A DNA stretch of 64,000 bases from an uncultured Latescibacterota bacterium (GTDB lineage Bacteria > Latescibacterota > UBA2968 > UBA8231), in contig OY282352.1 in the NCBI GenBank assembly GCA_958295495.1, forward strand, positions 2,294,001 through 2,358,000, in the 5' to 3' direction. The notes under the pieces are model-generated. The model saw only the letters and a list, made by a program, of their open reading frames with translations, had not been told where the DNA came from and did no database searches. How positions within the stretch are numbered: the first letter of the stretch is position 1; each line of letters begins with the position of its first letter. Positions 39,709-48,975 of this stretch are shown piece after piece. A program made the position numbers and the translations under genes.

Positions 39709-41268
39709 TCAATCAAACGGCGGAAAAAAAGTCAGATCAGCACCTAAGTTATCCATCGCCACCACCTCGTCGCCGCGCAGCCGGGCGCGGATGGAACGGG
39801 TCCGATGCCGCAGCATCAACTCTTCTTCGGCCAAGGCAAAACGGATCTCAACGGGGGTATGCAAAGGCGGCTGGGCAAAGAAAAGGAACCCGCTGTCTAT
39901 GCGCGGCGGCGCGGCCCCTTTTACCACTAGGTCGGACGGCGCGACCCAGCCGGGTAGGCGCACCCACAACGGCCCCGGCTGCTTGGCCTTGACGCGCAGG
40001 ACGTCGTGGGTATAGGGGGATTCTACGCGCACGGCCTCGGTCTCGTGGTCAAAGAGCAAATTGACCCGGTGACCGGCCGGGCCGCTGCTCACCATTTCCC
40101 GGTACACCTCGCACAAAGACGCCACAGCTCCGCCAACAATATCCATGTTGAAGCCAACGGTATCGGCTTCCACGGGTTGGTGACCGTACGGTGCTGGAAA
40201 GCCGAAGGCACCTTGGTGCCGGACGGCCACGTCGCGCAGTCCGTCTGCGCCCTCGGGGTTGGGCGGTTGGTCAATGAAGGAAATATCGCGCAGTTGCGAG
40301 GGCAGCAGATGGCCGCGCACAATGCGCTCGGCGTCTTGGAAGTATTCGCTCCAGCCCCAGCGTCCCAAAATCAGCGCGGTCTCGACGATGTCACCGGTAT
40401 TGTTGACCTCGCCGCGGTCGGGCGGAGCATCGGGATGGGAGCTTTCGACGACCCAGCCCAACGGGTCGCGCATGGCCCACAGGCCATTATCGTAAAAAGC
40501 CTTGACGCGCAGCAAGAGAGCCGCGTCGCCTGTCAGATCGGCCAATTGTGCCAAGGACGACATGACGCAGGTGACCGAGTGCGTGTGATCGCCTAGCAGT
40601 TCCCGGTCGTGGGCACCTGTCGCAGTGAAGAATTCACCCGTACTCTTCGCAGCCAATTCCAAGGCCAACTCCAACGCCGGCCCATAGCCCGTAGCCCGAT
40701 AGTACTTGACCAAAGGCCCCAAGGCCCGGGCTTCGCCTCGTATGAACTGACTCTCCCACGCCTCTAGTCCCAACTTTTGCAGTGCCGGTCGATCCCAGTC
40801 CGCGTCCGCGCTCCAGTAGTGGCGAAACGCCTCAATGCTGGCCTCGGCTAGCTGCCGTGCCCGATCCGAGTCGCGGTATTGCACCAGCGGATAGAGCGCG
40901 TGGAAGCCCTCGCGGATATTGTGCGGGATGAAATTGACCAGCGGACCACCCAACTCGGCCCGGTTGAGCGGCATGGCGATGGGGCCGCTGTACGAATAGA
41001 ACGCCGCCGCGGCGTGTTTTTCAATGGCCGCTTCATCTACGGCAACGCCCGCCGCGTCTTCGGCGTTGAGCAGGGCGTTGAGGTGGCGACCGGGCACGTG
41101 CGCCTCTGAGTGCACGGCACTGAAGCGCAGCTCAGCTTGGGGACACACGCGCGAGCCGAAAAAGGGTATATCGTTGTCGTCGGCATTGAAGACGCTCGAC
41201 ATGGTGCGGCAACCCCATTCGATGGCGCTGCGCACATCCGTGGTATTGACGTCTTGTAAACGAGCCAT
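39709..41268 (-). CDS. Six-hairpin glycosidase-like protein (beta-L-arabinofuranosidase-like), copy B
   Basis: A 519-aa paralogue of copy A sharing MARLQDVNTTDVRSAIEWG, ALLNAEDAAGVAVDEAAIEKH, REGFHALYPLVQY, VNNTGDIVETALILGRWG and the closing RARLRGDEVVAMDNLG. GGAG lies 6 nt before the ATG at 41268 (a further ATG at 41274 sits on top of it). Both genes read leftwards and are probably transcribed as one. The pair may act on one plant-derived oligosaccharide; that is inference. Catalytic residues were not identified. Confidence 0.6.
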   Translation of the reverse strand: MARLQDVNTTDVRSAIEWGCRTMSSVFNADDNDIPFFGSRVCPQAELRFSAVHSEAHVPGRHLNALLNAEDAAGVAVDEAAIEKHAAAAFYSYSGPIAMPLNRAELGGPLVNFIPHNIREGFHALYPLVQYRDSDRARQLAEASIEAFRHYWSADADWDRPALQKLGLEAWESQFIRGEARALGPLVKYYRATGYGPALELALELAAKSTGEFFTATGAHDRELLGDHTHSVTCVMSSLAQLADLTGDAALLLRVKAFYDNGLWAMRDPLGWVVESSHPDAPPDRGEVNNTGDIVETALILGRWGWSEYFQDAERIVRGHLLPSQLRDISFIDQPPNPEGADGLRDVAVRHQGAFGFPAPYGHQPVEADTVGFNMDIVGGAVASLCEVYREMVSSGPAGHRVNLLFDHETEAVRVESPYTHDVLRVKAKQPGPLWVRLPGWVAPSDLVVKGAAPPRIDSGFLFFAQPPLHTPVEIRFALAEEELMLRHRTRSIRARLRGDEVVAMDNLGADLTFFPPFD

Positions 41269-41491
41269 GGTCATCTCCCGTTAAAGGTGCTGGTCAGTAT
41301 AGGACGCATAGTGTCCGAATATCAAGCGGATAGTATTTTCTACCGGACCGAACCAACGGCCCTGTGGTCGCGTTCCGCGTAAAGGAGTTCGCTGAGGAAG
41401 GCCGTCGGCGGCCAGTATTGAAGAAGCGAGGGAACTTCCTTTTGACGTTTTATTTTTCATGCACACATTATGTACACTTTAAGGAGGAACT

Positions 41492-41755
41492 GTGAAAGCA
41501 TCTATTCTCGACTTAAGACGACGCATGAAAGATATTTTGCTCGCTCTCGACCGCAATGAATCGGTCACCATCTTTTATTGCGGCAAGGAAAAAGCCATCC
41601 TGTCTCCCAGCCGACAGCGGACAAAAAAACCTGTAAAAGACCACGAAGCTTTTGGGATGTGGCGAGACAGAAAAGATATAACAGATGTAGATGCCTATGT
41701 CCGCAATTTGCGAAAAGGCCGCTTGAATGATTTTTCATGCTTTCAAGTCACGTAG
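41492..41755 (+). CDS. Orphan Phd/YefM-like antitoxin with element-derived end
   Basis: An 87-aa protein: MKASILDLRRRMKDILLALD, then ESVTIFYCGKEKAILSPS, AFGMWRDRKDITDVDAYVRN and LRKGRLNDFSCFQVT. This is a recognised Phd/YefM-type antitoxin without a toxin gene after it. The C-terminal codons after LNDF come from the 41736-41766 repeat fragment, so the end may be altered. No PIN or RelE toxin follows. AGGAGG lies a short way before the ATG. Probably a remnant of a TA pair, though it may still act as a repressor. Confidence 0.65.
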   Translation: MKASILDLRRRMKDILLALDRNESVTIFYCGKEKAILSPSRQRTKKPVKDHEAFGMWRDRKDITDVDAYVRNLRKGRLNDFSCFQVT

Positions 41756-41766
41756 GACTGCTATAT
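41736..41766 (+). mobile_element. MITE-like element, right-end fragment
   Basis: CATGCTTTCAAGTCACGTAGG and the following ACTGCTATAT match the right end of the element at 2627-2747 (CATGCTGTCAAGTCATTTAGG then ACTGCTATAT), differing at three bases. Only the terminal third is here. It overlaps the antitoxin's last codons and stop. Confidence 0.7.
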
Positions 41767-41788
41767 CAATTGAAAATTAGAGACCACT

Positions 41789-43165
41789 ATGACCGGCACA
41801 CCTATACCCATCGGCTCCAACCGCCAACTATTGCTCGACCGCCGCCTCATCGACGAGCTGCAAGACGCCCGCCAAGTCCTCCACCCGCCCGTGCGCCGCA
41901 ACGCCGCAGTGCGCATTGACCACCCCCATGAAGAAGGCGGCTTGGCCTACGCCGTGCTCTTCAAAGATGGCGACCGCTTCCGCGCTTGGTATCGCTGCAT
42001 CCCCCACGCCGACAACAACAAGACCGACAGAGCCTGCACGGCCTACGCCGAAAGCAGCGACGGCATCACTTGGCACAAACCAGAGCTGGGCCTCATTGAC
42101 TTCCAAGGCTCGACGGCCAACAACCTAGTTCTCGACGATCCCGCTCTAGTCAACTTCTCCCCATTCCTCGATCCAGAAGCCCCGGTTCAAGAGCGCTACA
42201 AAGGCATCGGCCGGCGCGGTGCCATTTACACGGCCACCTCGCCCGACGGCCTGCACTGGCGCAAAAATCCCGAACCCGTGCAAACCGAAGGTCCGTTCGA
42301 CTCGCACAATATCGCCTTCCGCGACCCGTGGACCGGCCAGTACGTCATGTACGCGCGCGGCACTCGCCGCGATGGCGAACTAGGCCACGGTGCCACTCGC
42401 GCCTTTAAGGAGGGCGTGCGCTGGATCCGCCGCGCCACCTCCGACGACTTTGTCCACTGGAGTCCGCTCGAAGCCATCGACACCGGCGATGCGCCGCTGG
42501 AGCACTTGTACACCAATTCCTGCGTTCCCTACGAGCGTTCCCCCGGCCTCTACCTGATGTTCCCCTCGCGCTTTGTCAACAGCCGCAGCCCCACGCCCGG
42601 CTGGCCGTACCCCGGGGTCAACGACGCCGTGCTGATGAGCAGCCACGATGGCCTCCACTTCGACCGCCGCTTCCCCGAAGCCTTCGTGCGCCCGGGTCCC
42701 GATCCCGGCAATTGGCACGACCGCAGCGTGTACATTATGCGCGGCCTGCTGCGCACCGGACCGGCCGAACTGTCGCTCTACATGACCGAGCACTGGCGCT
42801 TGGCCACCTCCTGCATCCGCCGCCTGACGATGCGCTTGGACGGTTTCGCCTCGGTGCAAGCACCCTATCGCGGCGGCCAGTTCACCACCAGGCCCCTGAT
42901 CTTCAGCGGCAATCAGTTGCGGCTCAATATGTCCACCTCCGCGGCCGGCAGCATTCGCGTCGAGGTCCAAGACGAAAACGGCAACCCCTTTCCCGGCCTA
43001 TCGCTGGCTGACTCGCCCGAGCTTTTTCAGGATCAGACGGATTTAGCTGTGCAGTGGAAATCGGGTGCCGAGGTAGGCCCGTTGGCCGGTCGGCCAGTGC
43101 GTTTGCGCTTTGTGCTGTACGACGCCGACCTGTACGCGCTGCGCTTTTGCCGCAAAGAAGAATAG
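41789..43165 (+). CDS. GH32/GH43-like beta-propeller glycosyl hydrolase family protein
   Basis: A 458-aa protein without a signal peptide whose N-terminal part has a five-bladed beta-propeller pattern: LLLDRRLIDEL, AYAESSDGITWHKPELG, YTATSPDGLHWRKNPEPV and SSHDGLHFDRRF. The repeated DG-hxhW units are typical of the GH32/43/68-like superfamily. It is probably involved in sugar breakdown. It starts at ATG 41789 just after the element fragment and precedes the nitrilase by 12 bp, so these two may form an operon. Catalytic residues were not assigned. Confidence 0.65.
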   Translation: MTGTPIPIGSNRQLLLDRRLIDELQDARQVLHPPVRRNAAVRIDHPHEEGGLAYAVLFKDGDRFRAWYRCIPHADNNKTDRACTAYAESSDGITWHKPELGLIDFQGSTANNLVLDDPALVNFSPFLDPEAPVQERYKGIGRRGAIYTATSPDGLHWRKNPEPVQTEGPFDSHNIAFRDPWTGQYVMYARGTRRDGELGHGATRAFKEGVRWIRRATSDDFVHWSPLEAIDTGDAPLEHLYTNSCVPYERSPGLYLMFPSRFVNSRSPTPGWPYPGVNDAVLMSSHDGLHFDRRFPEAFVRPGPDPGNWHDRSVYIMRGLLRTGPAELSLYMTEHWRLATSCIRRLTMRLDGFASVQAPYRGGQFTTRPLIFSGNQLRLNMSTSAAGSIRVEVQDENGNPFPGLSLADSPELFQDQTDLAVQWKSGAEVGPLAGRPVRLRFVLYDADLYALRFCRKEE

Positions 43166-43177
43166 GAGACGAAACTC

Positions 43178-44062
43178 ATGTACCAATCCGTAGCTGTCGC
43201 GGCCATTTCCTTCCGGCCTAAAAAATTCGACCTAGCCGGCAACGCCGACCGCCTAGAGGCCGCGTTCCGCGCCGCGGCCGCGGGCGGTACCCAACTGGCC
43301 TTGGCACCCGAAGGGGTGCTGGAAGGCTACGTGGTCATGGAATTGATCACCGGAGAGGAGCCGGAAGAACGGATGCGGGACGTGGCCGTCACCACGCGCG
43401 GCCCGGTCATTGGCCGCTTTCGCGAGTTGGCCCGCGAGTTGGGAATATGCCTCGCCTTTGGCTTGGCCGAACGCATCGGCGACGATGTGTACAACTGCGC
43501 TGTCTTCATCGACCAGCGGGGCCGCCTGCGCGGCAAGTACCACAAAATGCAGTTGGCCGAGGGCTACCATCCCTCCTGGTGGTACAATCGCCTCGGTGCC
43601 CATGCCCGCGCCTTTGATACCCCTTTTGGCCGCTGCGGCTTCCTCATCTGCAACGACCGCTGGAATCCCGACATCGCCCGCATCCTGGTGCTCGACGGGG
43701 CGCAGTACCTGCTCATCCCTTCTTTTGGCTCCCGCTCCAAAGACCAAGACCGCTCTGTGTTGGCCCGGGCGCGCGAAAACGGCGTCGCCATTGTCGAGGC
43801 CAACGTCGGGGTCACCCTAGTCATCAGCAAAGGAGAAATTGTCGCTGTGTCGCGTCGGGTGAGCGAAATCACCTACGCCACCATTGAAGTCCCGGCCCCG
43901 GCTTCGGCGCACAACCGCGACGCACAGGAACGCGACTTTTTGCGGTGGCGGCGGACGGAAATGCGCCACCGCTACGAACAGGGGGAGATCAAGCGCGCCC
44001 GCTCCGAACCGCACGACCCGGACGAGGTCAGCCACGACGAGAAGGGCCGCTTGCTCGATTGA
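43178..44062 (+). CDS. Carbon-nitrogen hydrolase (nitrilase superfamily)
   Basis: A 294-aa amidase with the Glu-Lys-Cys triad: Glu45 in ALAPEGVLEG, Lys in GKYHKMQLAEGY and Cys in GFLICNDRWNPDIARIL. It hydrolyses a non-peptide C-N bond, such as an amide, ureide or carbamoyl group. GGAG lies upstream of ATG 43178, and the gene follows the beta-propeller hydrolase. Its stop is 6 bp from the convergent FG-GAP gene. With the ureidoglycolate-lyase genes it hints at ureide or amide use, but they are not adjacent. Confidence 0.88.
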   Translation: MYQSVAVAAISFRPKKFDLAGNADRLEAAFRAAAAGGTQLALAPEGVLEGYVVMELITGEEPEERMRDVAVTTRGPVIGRFRELARELGICLAFGLAERIGDDVYNCAVFIDQRGRLRGKYHKMQLAEGYHPSWWYNRLGAHARAFDTPFGRCGFLICNDRWNPDIARILVLDGAQYLLIPSFGSRSKDQDRSVLARARENGVAIVEANVGVTLVISKGEIVAVSRRVSEITYATIEVPAPASAHNRDAQERDFLRWRRTEMRHRYEQGEIKRARSEPHDPDEVSHDEKGRLLD

Positions 44063-44068
44063 AATAGA

Positions 44069-45853
44069 TTACCAGGCCCTCTTCTCCACAATCCCCTCAC
44101 CCTGCGCGATTTTGTAGCGCGCCCCGGCCGCGAGTTGTTCAAGGGCTTCCACCGCCCCATCCGGCCAGCGAATCTCCAAGCGGTCGATCTGCTCGGCTGT
44201 GCCCAAGCCAACGGTCAGCGTAGTAGGGCTGTGGCTCAAATAGGAAGATCCCGTGCGCACCATGAACACCTGCGCCTGCTCGCCCACCTGCGCGGTCACC
44301 TTCGCACCGATGGCGTCGCGGTTGGGTGCCTTGCCCGTCAAGTCGAGTGCCACCGCGCGGCCGGTCGGCCCCTCGTTGCGCAATAGATAGGCCGGGCCGC
44401 CACTGGTCGTCAGCAGCACGTCCAAGTCGCCATCGGCTTCTATATCGCCGACGGCCAATCCTCGCGCTACCAGCGGCTTGAGGAACGGCCCGCCGGTCTG
44501 CTCCGACACCTCGACCATCCGCCCGTCGCCGGCATTCCAAAATAACTGCGGTGCCTGCTGGTACTCGATCTCCTTCTGCACCACATTGATCTCTGGCTCG
44601 ATGTGCCCATTGGCCAAGATCAGGTCTTGGTAGCCGTCGAGATCGTAGTCGAAAAAGCGCAGCCCAAAGGTCAGCGGCCGCAGCGTCGCCTGCATCAGCC
44701 TAGCCCTACCCGCGCCATCGACGAAAACCTCGCCGCCGGCTTGGCGATAGAGCGCGAGTGCCTCGCGGCTGAAGTTGCCGATGGCGATGGACAGGACGCC
44801 GTCGTTGGCGACCGAGGCAATATCTACGCCCATCCCCGCTCGCGCCCGCCCGGTCTCGTCGTAGCCAATGCCCGCGGCCAGACCCCGCTCCTCAAAGCGG
44901 CCCCCACCTAAGTTTTGCAACAGGAAATTGGGCTGGGTGTCGTTGGTGACGACCAAATCGATGCGGCCGTCGTCTTCAAAGTCGGTCATGGCCACGCCCA
45001 TAGATTTGCCCTCGGGCAACAGCAGGCCAGCTTCTTTGGTTATCTCCCGGAAGCGGCCCTCGCCCAGATTGCGGTAGAGTCGCGGCGTTGAGCCGGGGTA
45101 TTGCTGTGGCGTGGCGTAGGACTTTCCCTTGCCGTCGAGCGTGGTGTATATGTCGGTGCTGGCCGACCAGCGCACGTAGTTGGTGACCAACAAATCCAGC
45201 CAGCCGTCTCCGTCCACATCGACCCAAGCCGCGCCCGTGGACCACTCGGGATTCTCGTTGCCCGCGTCATCCCGCCAGACCTCGCCCGCCACGCCCGCTT
45301 CCCGTGCTACATCGACAAAGCGGCCCGCATCGTTGCGCAAGAGCAGATTCGGCCCCAAGGTCGTCAGGTAAATATCCGGGTCGCCATCGGCGTCGTAGTC
45401 GGCAATCGTCGCGCCCATGCCATAGACTGAAAAAGCTAGGCCAGCGCGTTCCGTTGCATCGGCAAAGGTGCCGTTGCCGAGGTTGCGGTAGAGCTTGCCG
45501 GGGGCCTGTTCACCTTGCCACCCCTCGCTATTGACTAAGAACACGTCCAGCCAGCCATCGCCATCGTAATCAAAAATCGCGCAGCCGCTGCCCATAGTTT
45601 CAGGCATCCACTTGTCGCCGCGCGCCCCGGTCTCGTGCCTGAATTCGAGACCAGCCTCTCGCGTCACATCGACAAAGCGCACCGCAGGAGCCTCTTGCCG
45701 CCCGCGCCCCACCGCGTAATCGGCGGTTGGTGCTTTGGTGTACTCGGGCGTCGGGGCCGGTTCCGAAGGCTCTTCCGGGCCGCAGGCGACCCACGGCAAC
45801 GCGCCGATTAAAATTCGCCAGATCGTGCTATGAGATACTCTCTTTTTGTTCAA
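44069..45853 (-). CDS. FG-GAP/ASPIC-UnbV (CRTAC1-type) exported protein
   Basis: A 594-aa protein. A TTG at 45853 gives a start with the hydrophobic segment IWRILIGALPWVAC, possibly a lipoprotein signal (the lipobox is imperfect). FG-GAP blades include AIFDYDGDGWLDVFLVN, IADYDADGDPDIYLTT and FFDYDLDGYQDLILAN, and it ends with an ASPIC/UnbV-like region (VMVRTGSSYLSHS, LEIRWPDG). The frame extends upstream to 46000 but without family resemblance. It faces the nitrilase gene at a 6-bp distance. Cellular role unknown, likely extracellular. Confidence 0.8.
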   Translation of the reverse strand: MNKKRVSHSTIWRILIGALPWVACGPEEPSEPAPTPEYTKAPTADYAVGRGRQEAPAVRFVDVTREAGLEFRHETGARGDKWMPETMGSGCAIFDYDGDGWLDVFLVNSEGWQGEQAPGKLYRNLGNGTFADATERAGLAFSVYGMGATIADYDADGDPDIYLTTLGPNLLLRNDAGRFVDVAREAGVAGEVWRDDAGNENPEWSTGAAWVDVDGDGWLDLLVTNYVRWSASTDIYTTLDGKGKSYATPQQYPGSTPRLYRNLGEGRFREITKEAGLLLPEGKSMGVAMTDFEDDGRIDLVVTNDTQPNFLLQNLGGGRFEERGLAAGIGYDETGRARAGMGVDIASVANDGVLSIAIGNFSREALALYRQAGGEVFVDGAGRARLMQATLRPLTFGLRFFDYDLDGYQDLILANGHIEPEINVVQKEIEYQQAPQLFWNAGDGRMVEVSEQTGGPFLKPLVARGLAVGDIEADGDLDVLLTTSGGPAYLLRNEGPTGRAVALDLTGKAPNRDAIGAKVTAQVGEQAQVFMVRTGSSYLSHSPTTLTVGLGTAEQIDRLEIRWPDGAVEALEQLAAGARYKIAQGEGIVEKRAW

Positions 45854-45875
45854 GGGTTTGTCTCGCCGGAGGGGC

Positions 45876-46157
45876 CTACTCGGCGGCTTTGCGGAGGGGC
45901 TGGAAGGCTTCCAGACGGTCCGCCCGATGCAGCTTGAGATGCTGTAAACCCTCAATGCCCCGCATGCGAGCGACCAACGGTTCCGCCGCGCCGAGCGCAA
46001 AGCGAATTTTCAGCACGTTGAGCAGCGCTTCAATGGCGCGTTCTCGCCTTCCTTGCTCACGGGCTTGTTGGGTGGGGAGTTGGGCAAAAGATGATTCGCG
46101 GATCAGGTCCATGATCCCCTCCTTAGAAAATTTGGAAACAATATCAAAGTCGGCCAT
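45876..46157 (-). CDS. Small DUF4351/Rpn-related C-terminal-like protein
   Basis: A 93-aa protein with no known complete domain. It begins MADFDIVSKFSKEGIMDL and has a helical charged middle (QQAREQGRRERAIEALLNVL) similar to the end of Rpn-type/DUF4351 putative nucleases, and then KLHRADRLEAFQPLRKA. It could be a small stand-alone family member or the remains of a larger gene. It is 22 bp before the FG-GAP gene start on the same strand. Confidence 0.45.
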   Translation of the reverse strand: MADFDIVSKFSKEGIMDLIRESSFAQLPTQQAREQGRRERAIEALLNVLKIRFALGAAEPLVARMRGIEGLQHLKLHRADRLEAFQPLRKAAE

Positions 46158-46289
46158 ACCTTAGGAATGTCAAGGCAGCGTTCTATAGCAAAAGGCCGCC
46201 GGGCGGTGAAACTTAGCGTCCTCTTAAAATTGGGAATTGACGTCGCGCCAACGCCCCGTGCGTACCATCAGATTATAATTGACAAAAGG

Positions 46290-46700
46290 TTAGCGATTCG
46301 CCAACAGTTCCTCTATCTCAGGCGGAAAGCCGCGCTGCCCGTCGCGGTTGAGGCTGGTGCCGATGAGGCGGCCGTGCAGCACGTGTGCGCCGTCGGCGTC
46401 TCTGAAGATGTCTTGGACAAAGCAAAAGCGCAGGCGGCTCTCCCGCTCCAAGCGCAACTCGACTGCGAAGCGGTCGCCGCTTTTGAGGGGGGCCTTGTAG
46501 TCGATTTCGGCGCGGGTGAGGACCAAGTCGTGGCCCTGGTGGTGGAAGCGGGCAAAGCTGAGGCCGAGGCTTTGCAAATACTGGTGGCGGGCGTGTTCGA
46601 GGTAGTTCTGGTACACGGCGTTGTTGACGACGCCTTGAAGGTCGCACTCGTAGTCGCGGACGGCTAGGGTGAGCGTGAAGTCGGGGGGCTGTGTTGACAT
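46290..46700 (-). CDS. Acyl-CoA thioesterase, 4HBT (hot-dog) family
   Basis: A 136-aa protein of the YbgC-like thioesterase family. The motif is YECDLQGVVNNAVYQNYLEHAR, where the Asp and following GVV-N-x-x-Y-x-x-Y-x-E pattern marks the hot-dog fold active site. It hydrolyses short acyl-CoA thioesters. It is convergent or divergent with neighbours and probably its own unit. The start is ATG 46700. Confidence 0.85.
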   Translation of the reverse strand: MSTQPPDFTLTLAVRDYECDLQGVVNNAVYQNYLEHARHQYLQSLGLSFARFHHQGHDLVLTRAEIDYKAPLKSGDRFAVELRLERESRLRFCFVQDIFRDADGAHVLHGRLIGTSLNRDGQRGFPPEIEELLANR

Positions 46701-46789
46701 GTTCTATCGTCCTATGGACAAGAGCGGTACCGCTGCTTGTTGGATTGGGGGGACTTGGCTATTTTGTGCCCGCAAAAGGAGGGCAAGCG

Positions 46790-47752
46790 ATGCTAAAAAT
46801 ATCTGCTTGGCACGGCGATTTGTCGGAATCGTACCTGCGCTACGTCACCCAACTTGGGGTCGATTGTTTGGACTTTGGCGCGGGCAACTACTTCCCGGGG
46901 GTCAAAGAGCAGGGCTATCCCGACTTGGACGCCGTGATAAAAATAAGAAAAAAAATCCGTTCTTGGGGCTTGGACATCAACCGCGTGACCCTGCCGGACA
47001 TAACCGAAAAGTTCATGTCCGGGCAGGATGGCTGCGAGGAGGAGCTGGAAAACGCGGCCGCGGCACTGGAGGTCTTTGCCGCGGCCGGGGTGCCCATTGC
47101 GCGGCAGCGATTTCACGGCGATGTGTTCCCGTGGATGCTCCGCCGCTGGAACTCGCCGCGGCGCGGCGGCTACCACTATCGGGCCGAAAGCCGCGGCTTG
47201 GCCGAGAGTGATGAGGGGCCGCCTTCGCTAGAACAGCTCAATGCTTGGTGGGCGCGCTTTTGCACGGTGTACGAGCGCTTGGTGCCCATTGCCGAAGACC
47301 GCGACATCAAGCTGGCGATCCACCCTTCGGATACGCCGCTGCCGGATACGCCGCTGGGCGGCTTGGGTTTTCCCAAGGTCATCGACGCCTTTCCCAGCCG
47401 CCAAGTCGGGTACCTCTACTGCTGCGGCACCCGCGCCGAGGCCGGGGGCTTGCCCTTAGTGCTCGACGAGGTCCACAACTACGGGCGCAAGGGCCGGATT
47501 TTCATGGTGCATCTGCGCAATGTACGAGGGAGCTTGGCCACGGCCGGAGGATTTGAGGAGACTCTGCTCGACGACGGCGACATGAACATGGCCAAAATCC
47601 TGCTGGAGTTGGAGCGAGTGGGTTTCGACGGGTGCATCAACCCCGACCACATACCAGCGCTAGAAGGGGATGAGGGGTCATTGACGCGGGGCTTGGCGTA
47701 CTCGGTGGGGTACATCAAGGCGTTGTTTGCCGCGTTGGCGGCGATCAAGTAG
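46790..47752 (+). CDS. Mannonate dehydratase (UxuA-like) family protein
   Basis: A 320-aa TIM-barrel protein. Marks of the UxuA family are GYLYCCGTRAEAGG, IFMVHLRNVRGSLA and DGCINPDHIPALEGDEG. UxuA dehydrates D-mannonate to 2-keto-3-deoxygluconate. At 320 residues it is shorter than E. coli UxuA (about 394). Start ATG 46790 with AAAGGAGG 5-7 nt upstream. It is 10 bp before the following gene, so the two likely work together in a sugar acid pathway. Confidence 0.72.
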   Translation: MLKISAWHGDLSESYLRYVTQLGVDCLDFGAGNYFPGVKEQGYPDLDAVIKIRKKIRSWGLDINRVTLPDITEKFMSGQDGCEEELENAAAALEVFAAAGVPIARQRFHGDVFPWMLRRWNSPRRGGYHYRAESRGLAESDEGPPSLEQLNAWWARFCTVYERLVPIAEDRDIKLAIHPSDTPLPDTPLGGLGFPKVIDAFPSRQVGYLYCCGTRAEAGGLPLVLDEVHNYGRKGRIFMVHLRNVRGSLATAGGFEETLLDDGDMNMAKILLELERVGFDGCINPDHIPALEGDEGSLTRGLAYSVGYIKALFAALAAIK

Positions 47753-47762
47753 GAAAATGGAA

Positions 47763-48956
47763 ATGAGCAAAAAGAAAATCGCGGCGATCATCACCGAATA
47801 CCGCCCCAGGTCACACGCCGACGTGATCGTCTCCAAATTTCTCAAGGGCTTTCCCACGGACGAGGGCTTGTTCGCGCCGAGGGTCGAGATCGCGTCTATG
47901 TACATTGACCAGTTCCCCGAAAACGATATGGGGCGGGCGATGGCCCAAGAGCACGGGGTGCCGATTTTTAACAGCATTCCGGCGGCCCTGTGTCTGGGGG
48001 GACGAAAGTTAGCGGTGGATGGGGTATTGTCCATCGGCGAGCACGGGGAGTACGCTTGGAACGAAAAGGAGCAGCAGCTCTATCCGCGCCGTTACTTTAT
48101 GGAGCAAATCTGCGGGGTGATGGCGATGGCGGGGCGGGGGGTGCCGGTGTTCAACGACAAGCACTTGTCCTATAGCTGGACCGATGCGCTGTGGATGTAC
48201 CAACGGGCGCAGGCAGTGGGAGCGGCGTTTATGGGCGGGTCTTCGCTGCCGGTGTGTTGGCGGCAGCCTTGGGTCGAGCACGAGTTGGAAACCCCGGTAG
48301 AGGAGGCGGTGGCGATCGGGTTTTCCGGGCTGGATATTTATGGGTTCCACACCCTCGAAGTGCTCCAGTGCATGGTCGAGCGGCGGCAGGGCGGAGAGAC
48401 GGGGGTGGCGGCAGTGACCTGTCTGGAGGGGGAGGCCGTGTGGCGGGCCGCCGATGAGGGATTGTGGTCGCGGGACTTGGCCGCGGCGGCCTGTGCGACC
48501 ATTGCCGACAAGCCCGAGGGGACGATGGAGGAGCACTGCCCAAACCCGGCGCTTTTTGTCGTGGAGTACCGCGATGGCTTGCCGGGGGCCGTGCTGATGC
48601 TCAACGGCTACGTTCACGACTTGGCGTACGCGGCGCGGGTCGGCGGACAGGTGCAAGCCTGCGAGTTCCACGCCCAAGGGCACGGCGGGCCGGAAGGAGC
48701 GTACGCGCATTTTAGCTACCTGTCGCTCAACGTCGAAGAGATGTTCCTGAGCGGCGCGGCCCAGTATCCGGTCGAGCGCACATTGCTGACCAGCGGCATC
48801 CTCGAAGCGGCGCTGACGTCGCGCTATGAGGGCCACAAGCGGCTGGAAACGCCGTGGCTGGACGTGGAGTACCAGTCCTATGATACGTTCCGCTGGCGAC
48901 CAACTGGGCCGCAGCCGACCGGAGCCTGCTTGGCCCCGTGGCCGCCGAGCAGATGA
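47763..48956 (+). CDS. Conserved Rossmann-like protein of unknown function
   Basis: A 397-aa protein beginning MSKKKIAAIITEYRPRSHAD, with FNDKHLSYSWTDALWMY and EEAVAIGFSGLDIYGFHTLE later on. It looks like a Gfo/Idh/MocA-derived protein lacking the usual GxGxxG nucleotide motif. Start 47763: AGGA lies 8 nt upstream, while ATG 47757 would be too close. It directly follows the mannonate-dehydratase-like gene. No function can be assigned. Confidence 0.6.
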   Translation: MSKKKIAAIITEYRPRSHADVIVSKFLKGFPTDEGLFAPRVEIASMYIDQFPENDMGRAMAQEHGVPIFNSIPAALCLGGRKLAVDGVLSIGEHGEYAWNEKEQQLYPRRYFMEQICGVMAMAGRGVPVFNDKHLSYSWTDALWMYQRAQAVGAAFMGGSSLPVCWRQPWVEHELETPVEEAVAIGFSGLDIYGFHTLEVLQCMVERRQGGETGVAAVTCLEGEAVWRAADEGLWSRDLAAAACATIADKPEGTMEEHCPNPALFVVEYRDGLPGAVLMLNGYVHDLAYAARVGGQVQACEFHAQGHGGPEGAYAHFSYLSLNVEEMFLSGAAQYPVERTLLTSGILEAALTSRYEGHKRLETPWLDVEYQSYDTFRWRPTGPQPTGACLAPWPPSR

Positions 48957-48975
48957 GCATTAAAGGAGGCACTTG

